43,445 nt of DNA from positions 1-43,445 of the forward strand of contig NZ_VCHX02000160.1 of the NCBI RefSeq assembly GCF_005768555.2, in the 5' to 3' direction. The stretch is from Streptomyces sporangiiformans (GTDB lineage: Bacteria; Actinomycetota; Actinomycetes; Streptomycetales; Streptomycetaceae). This document shows positions 8,359 through 16,070 of this stretch, one piece after another (positions within the stretch are counted from its first letter, which is position 1; each line of letters begins with the position of its first letter). The position numbers were made by a program, and so were the translations under genes. The notes below the pieces were generated by a model. The model had not been told where the DNA came from and searched no databases. It saw only the letters and a program-made list of their open reading frames with translations.

Positions 8359-9399
8359 ATGACCACTGTTGCCGCGTACGCCGCGCCCGCCGCCAAGGCT
8401 CCGCTGGAGCGCACCACGATCGAGCGTCGCCCGGTCGGTGAGCACGATGTCCTGATCGAGATCAAGTTCGCCGGTATCTGCCATTCCGACATCCACCAGG
8501 CCCGCGAGGGCTGGGGCGAGGCGATGTTCCCGATGGTCCCGGGCCACGAGATCGCCGGCATCGTCACCGAGGCCGGCTCCGGCGTGACCAGGTTCGCCGT
8601 CGGCGACCGCGTGGGCGTCGGCTGCATGGTCGACTCGTGCCGCGCGTGCGAGAACTGCGAGGCGGGCCTCGAGCAGTACTGCCTCAAGGGCAACGTCGGT
8701 ACGTACAACGCCCTCGACAAGAACGGTGAGCCCACCTACGGCGGCTACTCCGAGAAGATCGTCGTCGACGAGAACTTCGTCGTGCGGATCCCCGACGGTC
8801 TCGCGCTCGATGTCGCCGCGCCGCTGCTGTGCGCCGGTATCACCACGTACTCCCCGCTCAGGCACTGGAACGCCGGCCCCGGAAAGAAGGTCGCCGTCCT
8901 CGGCATGGGCGGTCTCGGCCACATGGGCGTCAAGATCGCGCACGCGCTCGGCGCCGAGGTGACCGTCCTGTCGCAGTCCCTGCGCAAGAAGGACGACGGC
9001 CTGAAGCTGGGGGCCGACCGCTACTACGCGACCAGCGACCCGAAGACCTTCGAGGACCTGCGGGGTTCCTTCGACCTGATCCTGTCGACCGTCTCGGCCC
9101 CGCTGGATCTGAACGTATTCCTGTCTCTGCTGAAGACGGACGGTGCCTTCGTGAACGTGGGCGCCCCCGAGGAGCCCGTCTCGATCAACCTGTTCTCCGT
9201 GATAGCCGGCCGCAAGACCCTCGCGGGCTCCGGCATCGGCGGCATCCGCGAGACCCAGGAGATGCTGGACTTCTGCGCCGAGCACGGTCTGGGCGCCGAG
9301 ATCGAGCTGATCAGTGCCTCCGAGATCAACGACGCGTACGAGCGGGTGCTGTCGAGTGACGTGCGGTACCGCTTCGTGATCGACACGGCGACGATCTGA
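8359..9399 (+). CDS. Zinc-dependent NAD(P)-dependent alcohol dehydrogenase
   Basis: A 346-aa medium-chain dehydrogenase of the cinnamyl-alcohol/YahK-like group, oxidising alcohols or reducing aldehydes in the cytoplasm. The catalytic zinc site is Cys41-His42 in GICHSDIHQ, followed by GHEIAGIV. The structural zinc cysteines are in CRACENCEAGLEQYC. The Rossmann motif VLGMGGLGHMGVKIAHALG is complete. The ribosome site GGGAGAAG precedes the ATG. The divergent MmyB-type regulator is its probable controller. A strong hairpin follows at 9424-9455. Physiological substrate cannot be inferred. Confidence 0.95.
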   Translation: MTTVAAYAAPAAKAPLERTTIERRPVGEHDVLIEIKFAGICHSDIHQAREGWGEAMFPMVPGHEIAGIVTEAGSGVTRFAVGDRVGVGCMVDSCRACENCEAGLEQYCLKGNVGTYNALDKNGEPTYGGYSEKIVVDENFVVRIPDGLALDVAAPLLCAGITTYSPLRHWNAGPGKKVAVLGMGGLGHMGVKIAHALGAEVTVLSQSLRKKDDGLKLGADRYYATSDPKTFEDLRGSFDLILSTVSAPLDLNVFLSLLKTDGAFVNVGAPEEPVSINLFSVIAGRKTLAGSGIGGIRETQEMLDFCAEHGLGAEIELISASEINDAYERVLSSDVRYRFVIDTATI

Positions 9400-9423
9400 C
9401 GTTCCCGTGGTGGTTCGGTGAGG

Positions 9424-9455
9424 GCCGGGGCCGGTGACACGGTTCCGGCCCCGGC
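9424..9455 (+). terminator. Hairpin terminator after the alcohol dehydrogenase
   Basis: An 11-bp GC stem, GCCGGGGCCGG (9424-9434) with CCGGCCCCGGC (9445-9455), around a 10-nt loop. It begins 25 bp after the dehydrogenase stop and precedes the RDD gene. Confidence 0.7.
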
Positions 9456-9470
9456 GTTGTCAGTGGGGTC

Positions 9471-10064
9471 GTGCATGATGGCCGCATGCATGATCCACGG
9501 GGGAATCAGAGCGCGTACGCCGTGCCCGTGCCGTACGGTCAGGCGCATCAACAGGCCTACGGCAACCTGAGGTTGGCGCGGTCCGCCGTGCCGCGGCAGG
9601 CGAGCGACGTGCGGCGTATCTGCGCCGTGACCTTGGACGCGGTCCTCGCCTGGTCCGTCTGGTACGGCGTGGCGGCGACGCTCGACAAGGGCGCGTGGCT
9701 CCCGGGGCTGCCCACGGGTGCCGAGCTCGGCGTGCATGTCGGTGTCCTCGCCGGTGTCTCCTTCGCCAACCAGGTGCTGCTGACCCTGATGACGAGGGCG
9801 AGCGTGGGCAAGCTGATCAGCGGCGTCCGCGTGGTCCGTGCCGCCGACGGCCGCCGCCCCGGCCCGTTCCGCCTCATCTGGCGCTGGCTCTCCGGCCTGT
9901 GCTGGCTGCCGCTCCAGCCGTACTACTGGCTCCGCTCGTGGATATCGTTCCTCACCGGCCGTGTGTCCCGCGGCACGGTCGGCGACAACGAGGACGGCGA
10001 TCTGTACGAAGGGATATGCGGTCTGCGGTACGTACGCCGCAAGGACCTCGCTGCAGCCGCGTAG
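9471..10064 (+). CDS. RDD family membrane protein
   Basis: About 197 aa from GTG 9471, or 192 from the internal ATG 9486 (MHDPRGNQ). The RDD signature is visible: R(R)ICAVTLDAVLAW at the start of helix 1, then a second membrane span around AELGVHVGVLAGVSFANQVLL. A conserved SVGKLISGVRVV loop and a third segment near RWLSGLCWLPLQPYYWLRS follow. RDD proteins are small membrane proteins, some linked to Na+/H+ antiport; the substrate here is unknown. A Gln/Tyr-rich cytoplasmic leader of about 40 residues precedes the first helix. It appears monocistronic. Confidence 0.85.
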   Translation: MHDGRMHDPRGNQSAYAVPVPYGQAHQQAYGNLRLARSAVPRQASDVRRICAVTLDAVLAWSVWYGVAATLDKGAWLPGLPTGAELGVHVGVLAGVSFANQVLLTLMTRASVGKLISGVRVVRAADGRRPGPFRLIWRWLSGLCWLPLQPYYWLRSWISFLTGRVSRGTVGDNEDGDLYEGICGLRYVRRKDLAAAA

Positions 10065-10164
10065 GCGCACCGCCGGGTGGGGTGGTCGAGCCCGTGAGCT
10101 GCCTTCCGTCGTAGCGGCCCTTAGCGTGGAAGTGTCACGACGGCAAGCCGAGGAGGTCCGTACG

Positions 10165-10557
10165 ATGACCGTCGAGCTGAACCACACCATCGTCGCCGCC
10201 CACGACAAGAAGGCCTCGGCCCAGTTCCTCGCCGACGTCCTCGGCCTGGAGGTGAGCCCGCCGTACGGCCCGTTCATCCCGGTCCAGATACCCAACGGCG
10301 TCACTCTCGACTACATGGACGCCGACGACCCCATCGCGCCGCAGCACTACGCGTTCCTGGTCTCGGAGGACGACTTCGACGCGGTCTTCGCCCGCATCCA
10401 GGCCGCCGGCCTGACGTACTGGGCGGACCCGTTCCACCGCCGCGTCAACGAGATCAACAGGAACGACGGCGGCCGCGGCACGTACTTCGACGACCCCAAC
10501 GGCCACAACCTGGAGATCCTGACCAGGCCTTACGGCAGCGGTGACGAGTCCGCGTAG
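10165..10557 (+). CDS. VOC (glyoxalase/bleomycin-resistance fold) family protein
   Basis: 130 aa, one VOC domain made of two beta-alpha-beta-beta-beta modules. Likely metal ligands are His7 (LNHTIV), the His in PQHYAFLV and the Glu in GHNLEILTRPY. The DPNGHNLEI motif is typical of the family. The start is ATG 10165, fixed by the strong ribosome site GAGGAGG (10150-10156). It could be a dioxygenase, isomerase or binding protein; the family is functionally diverse and the sequence does not decide. It stands alone, between the RDD gene and the glutamine-rich gene. Confidence 0.88.
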   Translation: MTVELNHTIVAAHDKKASAQFLADVLGLEVSPPYGPFIPVQIPNGVTLDYMDADDPIAPQHYAFLVSEDDFDAVFARIQAAGLTYWADPFHRRVNEINRNDGGRGTYFDDPNGHNLEILTRPYGSGDESA

Positions 10558-10790
10558 GAGTGCCTCCCGGCGCACCGGGCGGCCGGCGGCGGTGATCACC
10601 CGGTCGGCGGCGTGGGTCCGTCGACTGTGAGTCGCGCCCCCTGGACGGCCACTCGGCACGGCGCCGTACCGCCGGCCCTGGGCTGCCGGGCGCCCCGTGT
10701 GCCGGTCGAGTCGATATGCCGATCGGGATGCTCACACGGGTGCCGGTCGTCCGATGGCGGCTGAGCCGACACCAACTTAGCTTCGGGATG
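10558..10790. other. Intergenic stretch without a gene
   Basis: No convincing reading frame on either strand. The stretch is GC-rich in its first half and leads into the paired palindromes and promoter-like sequence before the glutamine-rich gene. Confidence 0.5.
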
Positions 10791-10833
10791 TCGGGTTACC
10801 CGATAAGGCCGATGTGCCCCTTATATCGGCCTT
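10791..10833 (+). promoter_or_regulatory. Two palindromes around a promoter-like element before the Gln-rich gene
   Basis: TCGGG-TTA-CCCGA (10791-10803) is followed at once by AAGGCCGAT (10805-10813) facing ATCGGCCTT (10825-10833), a perfect 9-bp inverted repeat with an 11-nt spacer. The spacer boundary contains TTATAT (10821-10826), a good -10-like hexamer. This looks like an operator over the promoter of the gene at 10863. Alternatively it may be a 5'-UTR hairpin. Confidence 0.45.
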
Positions 10834-10862
10834 CCCTTGGTGGCATCGAATTGGAGCTTTTC

Positions 10863-11396
10863 ATGTCGGTGATGACCGGTACTCCCCAGCAGTTCGGCCA
10901 ACAGCAGTTCGGCCAGCCGCAGTTCGGGCAGCAGCAGCAGATCGCCCAGATGGTCCAGCAGGCCATCCAGCAGGCCTGTCAGCAGACGGCCCAGCAGGTC
11001 GCGCAGCAAGTGCAGCACACGTTCCAGCAGATCCAGCAGATCCAGCAGCAGCTCCAGCAGCAGGGCATGGCCCACCAGGCGCACCCGTACCTCGCGCTCG
11101 CGCTCCACCGCTCGCTGCACTCCGGGATCCGGCACGCCGTGGAACAGTCCGTGCAGCAGGCGCTGCCGACCGCGATCGTGGCGCTGCTCCAGCAGAGCCA
11201 GCAGGGCCAGCAGGGCCAGCAGGGCCAGCAGGGCCAGCAGAGCCAGTACGGCCAGGGTCAGCAGGGCCAGTACGGCCAGGGTCAGGGTCAGCAGGGCCAG
11301 ATGTTCGGCGGCGGGTTCGGCCAGCAGTACCCGCAGTACCAGCAGCAGCCCGGCTTCGGCTTCCAGACGGGCATGCCGTTCGGGGGCATGGGCTGA
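10863..11396 (+). CDS. Glutamine-rich low-complexity protein, unknown function
   Basis: 177 aa, about 37% Gln by my count. Start ATG 10863 is fixed by GGAG at 10853-10856. The N terminus has FGQQQ repeats. Residues about 25-68 form a Gln-rich helix with a four-residue rhythm (AIQQ-ACQQ-TAQQ-VAQQ). Residues about 70-110 are a non-repetitive, probably conserved helical core (HPYLALALHRSLHSGIRH, then AVEQSVQQALPTAIVALL). The C-terminal 65 residues are GQQ/YGQ repeats ending in FG/MG-rich sequence. The layout suggests a self-associating, prion-like or condensate-forming scaffold around a small folded core; that is inference. The next gene is a degenerate subtilase-fold protein in the same orientation, and the two may act together. 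Confidence 0.8.
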   Translation: MSVMTGTPQQFGQQQFGQPQFGQQQQIAQMVQQAIQQACQQTAQQVAQQVQHTFQQIQQIQQQLQQQGMAHQAHPYLALALHRSLHSGIRHAVEQSVQQALPTAIVALLQQSQQGQQGQQGQQGQQSQYGQGQQGQYGQGQGQQGQMFGGGFGQQYPQYQQQPGFGFQTGMPFGGMG

Positions 11397-11409
11397 CGTT
11401 CGGGCGGCC

Positions 11410-11452
11410 TGATGCGGTGTGCCAGGGGCAGTGCCCCGGGCACACCGCATCA
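11410..11452 (+). terminator. Very strong intercistronic hairpin
   Basis: A 14-bp perfect outer stem, TGATGCGGTGTGCC (11410-11423) with GGCACACCGCATCA (11439-11452), continues after single unpaired bases into GGGGC/GCCCC around AGT. It lies 13 bp after the glutamine-rich gene and 43 bp before the pseudo-subtilase GTG. It should terminate or strongly attenuate read-through, giving unequal expression of the two genes. Confidence 0.75.
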
Positions 11453-11495
11453 CCGTGGAAGCGCGAGCTGCCCCGTCGCCCCATCAGGAGCACTA

Positions 11496-13283
11496 GTGAC
11501 GACTCAGGACGTAGGCGTGGTGAAGGTGGACGTGATGGTCAAGGAAAGGCCCGGAAACAGCCGCGAGAGCGGGGCCGAGGGTGCGGGAACGGCTGGGCCC
11601 GGATCCGAGGGCAGGCAGACGGAGCCACGCAAGAAAGGCGCGCAGTCACCGCTCCCGGTGGAACCGCGCCGGGAGCGGTACATGGTGACACCGCTGCCGC
11701 AGCATCTGCTCCCGCCAGGAGTGACCGAACTCAGCATGGACGCGGTGTGCGACCGGCTGGACCGGATGCCCGAGGTCAAGGTGATCCGAAGACTCCGGCC
11801 GTCGGAGAAGCTCCAGTCGGCCGGACTGCACCCCTCCTGTCCGGAGATCGCGGTCGTCGAGGCGGCCGGGGCCCAGGTGCCGGCGATGAGGTCTTTGCAC
11901 GTACACATCGAGCCGGACCTGCCCCTGTCCGGAACCGGGACCGGCATCGGACCCGTCGCCATGCCGACCGCGGCGATCCTGCCGCTCCGCGACCCGGGGC
12001 TGGTCATGCCGCTGGACGAACCCGTGGAGATCTCGCTGCGGGTCTGCGACCCGAAGGGCGAACCACTGGCCGGCGCGGGGGTGTTCCTGATCGGGGCGTC
12101 ATGGCCGGCTCAGGGCACCACCGGGGCCGACGGGAGGGTCACCGTTACGCTGACCACGGAGACTGCGGAGTCCGTCCAGTCCCTGTATGTCCGGCCCGCG
12201 GACGGGTACGCGGACCGCTGGATCAACCGCCCCGACCTGTCGGTGACCAGGGAGAACCTGGTCACCCTCACACCGCTGGCCGAGGTGTACCCGGGGCTGG
12301 CCGACCGGCAGCAGTACGGCTGGGGCCAGCAGGCCATGCGGCTGGATCCGTTGCCTCCCACCTTCCGTGCCTTCGGGGTCAGGGTCGCGGTCATCGGTTC
12401 GGGTGTCGCCGCCGAGCACCCCGACCTGAAGCAACGGGTGCGCTCGGGGGTCGATGTCGTCCGCGGCACGGAGGAGGGCTGGACCCAGGACACGGTGGGC
12501 ACCGGTACCCACGCGGCGGGCATCATCGCCGGGGCCGACACCGGCAAGGGCATCATCGGCATCGCGGTCGACGCCGACATCGAGGTCTGTCAGGTGCTGC
12601 CGGACGGCTGCTTCAGCGACCTGATCGCCGCTCTGGACCACTGCGTCGAACACGAGGTGGACATCGCCCACATCGCGGTGGCGACCCCGTACGCGTCGGC
12701 GCTGGTGTCACGCAAACTCGCCGACGCCAACGCGGCGGGTATCGCCTGCGTCGCCCCCGCGGGCGACACCGCCGGACCGGTCTCCTTCCCGGGCACGCTG
12801 CCGACCGTGTTCACCGTGGGCGCGCTGGGAGTCTTCGGCTCCTATCCGCCGGACTCGTCCCAAGCCACCCACACGGGCCCGCAGCTGACACCGGAAGGCC
12901 TGTTCGCCGCGCCGTTCAGCTGCTACGGCTCCGGCGTCGACGCGGCCGCCCCCGGAGTGGCGGTCCTGTCGTGCTCGCCGCGCGGCGGATACACGGCCCT
13001 CGACGGCACCGGCACGGCCTCGGCGCACATCGTCGGTCTCGCCGCACTCGTCCTCGCCCACCACGAGGACTTCCACGGCCAGTTGCTGCCCCGGGGACCT
13101 GGCCGGGTGCAGCATCTCTTCGAGATCATCGCGGCCAGCTGCCGTCCGCTCGCCGCCCCGGGCACGATGGAGGCGGCCCGCGTCGGCCGGGGCCTGCCCG
13201 ACGCCCTCGTCGCCCTCGGCCTGGCCCCCGGAGTGCAGCTCGCGCCGGCGGGTTCTCCGTACGCCCCGTCCATGGCCGGTTAG
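11496..13283 (+). CDS. Degenerate S8 (subtilase-fold) protein lacking catalytic Asp and Ser
   Basis: 595 aa from GTG 11496, fixed by AGGAG (11486-11490). There is no signal peptide. Residues about 50-145 resemble an I9-type prodomain (RYMVTPLPQHLLPPG, ending HVHIEPDLPL). About 165-265 is an Ig-like, carboxypeptidase-regulatory-like domain (GEPLAGAGVFLIG, TTGADGRVTVTL). About 275-590 is the S8 fold (YGWGQQAMRLD, VRVAVIGSGV). The active site is lost: Gly301 replaces Asp in the D-T/S-G motif, Asp424 replaces the oxyanion Asn, and Gly506 replaces the nucleophile Ser in GTGTASAH. Only His339 (GTGTHAAG) remains. The fold elsewhere is well kept, which suggests selection for a non-proteolytic binding role rather than decay. 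A 24-bp terminator stem follows. Confidence 0.85.
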   Translation: MTTQDVGVVKVDVMVKERPGNSRESGAEGAGTAGPGSEGRQTEPRKKGAQSPLPVEPRRERYMVTPLPQHLLPPGVTELSMDAVCDRLDRMPEVKVIRRLRPSEKLQSAGLHPSCPEIAVVEAAGAQVPAMRSLHVHIEPDLPLSGTGTGIGPVAMPTAAILPLRDPGLVMPLDEPVEISLRVCDPKGEPLAGAGVFLIGASWPAQGTTGADGRVTVTLTTETAESVQSLYVRPADGYADRWINRPDLSVTRENLVTLTPLAEVYPGLADRQQYGWGQQAMRLDPLPPTFRAFGVRVAVIGSGVAAEHPDLKQRVRSGVDVVRGTEEGWTQDTVGTGTHAAGIIAGADTGKGIIGIAVDADIEVCQVLPDGCFSDLIAALDHCVEHEVDIAHIAVATPYASALVSRKLADANAAGIACVAPAGDTAGPVSFPGTLPTVFTVGALGVFGSYPPDSSQATHTGPQLTPEGLFAAPFSCYGSGVDAAAPGVAVLSCSPRGGYTALDGTGTASAHIVGLAALVLAHHEDFHGQLLPRGPGRVQHLFEIIAASCRPLAAPGTMEAARVGRGLPDALVALGLAPGVQLAPAGSPYAPSMAG

Positions 13284-13286
13284 TCC

Positions 13287-13339
13287 CCACAGAACAATGG
13301 CACCCGCCCCCTGCCGGGGCGGGTGCCATTGTTCTGTGG
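13287..13339. terminator. 24-bp perfect bidirectional terminator stem
   Basis: Arms 13287-13310 and 13316-13339 are perfectly complementary (ccacagaacaatggcaccc at the outer end) around CTGCC. It lies between two convergent genes (stops at 13283 on + and 13369 on -) and can serve both. Confidence 0.85.
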
Positions 13340-13368
13340 AGGTTCAGTTCAAGCCCGAGCCCCGGCGG

Positions 13369-14046
13369 TCACGGTCCGGAATCGGCGGCCGGGGGCTTCG
13401 CCGCCGGGTCCAGCCCGCCCATGTCGAGTCGGAACGGCGGGTACTGATCGGTCATCAACGCGGCATAGGCGGTGACGCGTGCGACCCAGCGGGCGAGGCC
13501 CAGCAGGAAGTTGAAGAGGTGCCCCGGGTAATGGGCGGTGAACGCCAGGATGACCACGGCGACCAGGGAGAGGAAGGGAATCAGGCCGCCGCCGCGCCAG
13601 CCGTCCTCGCTCTCGCCCCAGCCGCCGACGAACATCCCGACGACGATGTACTGGGGGATCGCCAGCAGCCACCACTTCACCAGCACCAGACCGCGGGAGA
13701 GACGCTCGGGGTAGGCGACATCGAAGTGCGCCGGATAGTCGGGTACGTCCGCGAGGGTGAAAGGCGGGTACCGGTCGGTGCCGAGGGCCGTGTGGGCGTA
13801 GTAACTGACACGCCAGTTCCAGCGCAGTACGCCGACATTGAAGTCGAAGAGGGCCCGCGGATACCGGGCGGTGAACAGGATGGCGAAGAACGCGACGATC
13901 GTCACCAGGACGAATGCGATCCAGAGGAAACACAGCACGATGTAGTGCGGGATGGCGAGGAGCCACTTCACCAGCCAGAGCCATCTGGACAGCCGAGGCT
14001 CCAGAGTCGCCTCGATACGCACAGGTGACGGGGTGACAGGAATCAT
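13369..14046 (-). CDS. DUF4389 domain integral membrane protein
   Basis: 225 aa with four or more membrane helices arranged as an internal duplication. The first half has LVKWLLAIPHYIVL and YPRALFDFNVGVLRWNWRV; the second half repeats it as LVKWWLLAIPQYIVVG and YPGHLFNFLLGLARWVARV. The two Tyr-Pro-Pro-Phe segments (DRYPPFTL and DQYPPFRL) repeat too. This matches DUF4389, a membrane family of unknown function common in actinobacteria. The start ATG is followed by a basic cytoplasmic N terminus. It is convergent with the pseudo-subtilase and shares its terminator. Confidence 0.88.
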   Translation of the reverse strand: MIPVTPSPVRIEATLEPRLSRWLWLVKWLLAIPHYIVLCFLWIAFVLVTIVAFFAILFTARYPRALFDFNVGVLRWNWRVSYYAHTALGTDRYPPFTLADVPDYPAHFDVAYPERLSRGLVLVKWWLLAIPQYIVVGMFVGGWGESEDGWRGGGLIPFLSLVAVVILAFTAHYPGHLFNFLLGLARWVARVTAYAALMTDQYPPFRLDMGGLDPAAKPPAADSGP

Positions 14047-14374
14047 GGGGGGCGCATCTCCTTTCGAGCGTCCCGCCCGACGGGCACCCGGCCAGAGCCT
14101 TCACCCACATGAGCCAACGGGCCCCGTTCCGGCGGCCGGGTGAGGCGACCGCCCGCGAGGCAGGCAGGCCGAGCCACCGCACACACCCACCGGATCAGCG
14201 GGAACAGGACGACGGCACTCGGCACCCGGCCAAGCTGACCGCCCGATCATGAACTCAGACTCGCACGGGGGGAGGAAGGCCGCGACTTGTCACGCTTCGC
14301 CGATGCCGTGAGATCAGCCGGTCGTCCCGAGGGCCGGCGCGCAACCTTTCGCAAGTCACGTAGGTCATACGGGC
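14047..14374. other. Intergenic stretch with no clear gene
   Basis: Contains the promoter region of the DUF4389 gene on the minus strand. I see no convincing coding frame, repeat or strong hairpin here. Confidence 0.5.
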
Positions 14375-14597
14375 GTGACGACGACACCTTCGCTGCCTGT
14401 TCTCGTGCTGCGCGGCAGCGCTGCGGCGCTGGCGTCGCGGGCTCAGCTACGACCCGCGCAAACCGAGCCGAGCCGCCACCCGTCTGTCCCCCTACCTCCA
14501 GTTCATGATGGCTCTTATGACAGTGATCGGCATGGGCCTGGCGGGCGCAGGATTCGGATTCACGTTCTATCAGTTCCTCGTCGCACTGCGCGGCTGA
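14375..14597 (+). pseudogene. Possible frameshifted gene for a small membrane protein
   Basis: A frame ending at TGA 14595-14597 reads RRWRRGLSYDPRKPSRAATR, then LSPYLQFMMALMTVIGMG, LAGAGFGFTFYQFLVALRG. The codon choice is strongly Streptomyces-like and there is one clear membrane helix. It has no ATG/GTG start upstream before the in-frame stop at 14376-14378. The overlapping GTG at 14375 opens a different frame (MTTTPSLPVLVLRG) with equally natural codons. One single-base indel near 14410-14430 would join them into a protein of about 73 aa. It is either a recently broken gene or a sequencing error. Only ATG 14505 could give an intact 30-aa product. Confidence 0.4.
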
Positions 14598-14715
14598 GCC
14601 ATGACTTCACCCTCTGAGTTGTGCGATCAGGCACCTGTCGGACCTGGCCGACAAGCGTCACCTTCGTGCCGGAGTCCGTGGTGCCCGCCGGCGGGCGTGG
14701 ATAGGGTCCGTCCGC

Positions 14716-15297
14716 ATGGGCCTGAACTTCAACGATCACTACCATCCGCTGTTGCTGAAGCAGGTGCCGCCCGGGGCACGGTCGGCTCTCGACGTCGGGT
14801 GTGGGACGGGGCGGTTTGCGCGGCTGCTCGCGGAGCGAGGGTTGGATGTTGAGGGCGTGGATGCCAGTGCGGACATCGTCGCGGCGGCGCAAGCGGCAGG
14901 CGGCGGCCCCAGGTACCGTCAGGCCGACGTGCGGGAGGAGCAACTGCCCGACTCCCGCTACGACTTCATCTCGTGCATCGCCAGTCTGCACCACATGCCG
15001 TTCGACACGGTGCTGACCTTGAGGAAGGCCCTCGCACCGGGCGGTGTCCTGGCGGTGCTGGGGCTCTATCCGGTCAGGACGGCGACCGACTTCCTGTGGG
15101 CCCTGCCGACACTGTCCCTCCTCAGGGCGAACCGGCTGCTGGACAAGCGCCGGCCCACCCCGGCGGTTGAGGTCCCGCTGGTCTGGCCGCCCCCGCTGAC
15201 GTACGCCGCGACCCGCGCCGAATCCGCCCGACTCCTGCCCGGCTCATCCATGCGCCGCCTGCTGTTCTGGCGGTACCTGCTGGTGTACCGGGCCTGA
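14716..15297 (+). CDS. Class I SAM-dependent methyltransferase
   Basis: 193 aa, a Rossmann-fold methyltransferase of the Methyltransf_11/25 type. Motif I LDVGCGTGRFARLL binds SAM, the acidic post-I residue is in VEGVDAS, and post-motif lines are YDFISCIASLHHM and LAPGGVLAVLGLY. The N terminus (MGLNFNDHYHPLLLKQVPPG) is the usual short cap. Acceptor substrate unknown. The C-terminal 50 residues are basic (LLFWRYLLVYRA). It may form a loose cluster with the following gene; the intergenic distance of 113 bp suggests separate transcription. Confidence 0.9.
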   Translation: MGLNFNDHYHPLLLKQVPPGARSALDVGCGTGRFARLLAERGLDVEGVDASADIVAAAQAAGGGPRYRQADVREEQLPDSRYDFISCIASLHHMPFDTVLTLRKALAPGGVLAVLGLYPVRTATDFLWALPTLSLLRANRLLDKRRPTPAVEVPLVWPPPLTYAATRAESARLLPGSSMRRLLFWRYLLVYRA

Positions 15298-15410
15298 GCG
15301 CATCTGCCGGTGCCGCCTCACGTTTGGCGATCGCCGAGGTGGACATGTCCTGCCCTGCGTTAGCCACTGCCCGGTGCCGGTCCCACAGCTCCCGTCGAAG
15401 AGGAATGATC

Positions 15411-15878
15411 GTGAGCCATCCGCATCTGCCGACCACTGAGGCGGCGGTCGCCGCGATACGCGAGATCGCGGAAGAGTACGGCGTGCCGTTCACCGTCACC
15501 CATGACATCGGCGCGGACCGGACCTCGCGCCGCACAGCAAGCGGAGCATTCACGGTCACCGACCCCGACGGCTCACTGCCGCATGAGGCCTTCGTCGAGT
15601 TGGCCGGCACACCGGCGGTGAGCGTCCGCCTCTTCCCCGAGGACGACGCCTGGATCACCGTGGACAACGTGGAGTTCCACGACATCCCCCGGGACTCCGC
15701 CCCCGCGTTCCTCCACTCGGTGTACGGCGGGCTGGCCCGGACGCGCGGCCGGTTCTTCCCGCCGGGCCAGTGGCTCGTCGTCCCTCTGCCCGGCGACGAG
15801 ACGTACAAGGAACTGATCGTGGACACGACGCTCACGCCCTGGCTCGCCCGCAGCGCCCGGCGCGCCCACGACTCGTAA
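15411..15878 (+). CDS. Conserved-type hypothetical protein
   Basis: 155 aa from GTG 15411, with AGAGGA just upstream; ATG 15405 is an alternative that adds two residues. I do not recognise the family. It is a soluble, acidic, mixed alpha/beta protein. An N-terminal helix (TTEAAVAAIREIAEEYGV) leads to strand-rich segments (FTVTHDIGADRTSRRTASG, AWITVDNVEFHDIPR), then RGRFFPPGQWLVVPLPGDET and a C-terminal helix. There are no membrane segments and no metal motif. Codon use is typical of the host, so it is a real gene. Confidence 0.7.
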   Translation: MSHPHLPTTEAAVAAIREIAEEYGVPFTVTHDIGADRTSRRTASGAFTVTDPDGSLPHEAFVELAGTPAVSVRLFPEDDAWITVDNVEFHDIPRDSAPAFLHSVYGGLARTRGRFFPPGQWLVVPLPGDETYKELIVDTTLTPWLARSARRAHDS

Positions 15879-16000
15879 CGCCGGACGGGAGCGGAACGCG
15901 TTCTGGCTGGTCCCGCCGTGCGATCGGCTCGGGGAACATGCAGGCCCGGCAAGCTCCACCATGACAAGGGCCACGACGCCCGGAGCAAGCGGCGCGATGC

Positions 16001-16031
16001 TTGCCCTGGAGCGGACTTCAACTCGTAAGGT
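16001..16031 (+). promoter_or_regulatory. MerR-type promoter with 19-bp spacer
   Basis: TTGCCC (16001-16006) and TAAGGT (16026-16031) are separated by 19 bp. The spacer contains TGGAGCGGACTTCAACTCG, a dyad centred between the hexamers. The overlong spacer and internal dyad are the hallmark of promoters activated by MerR-family regulators. The aldo/keto reductase begins 40 bp downstream. Confidence 0.6.
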
Positions 16032-16070
16032 CGCGGCATTCCCAACAGGACGACGTCCAAGGAGAGATGC

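Noticed and set aside
10814..13447. 877-aa plus-strand open frame across the Q-rich and pseudo-subtilase genes
   Set aside because: Arg/Pro/Gly-rich shadow frame; the genes in the other frames have ribosome sites and recognisable domains.
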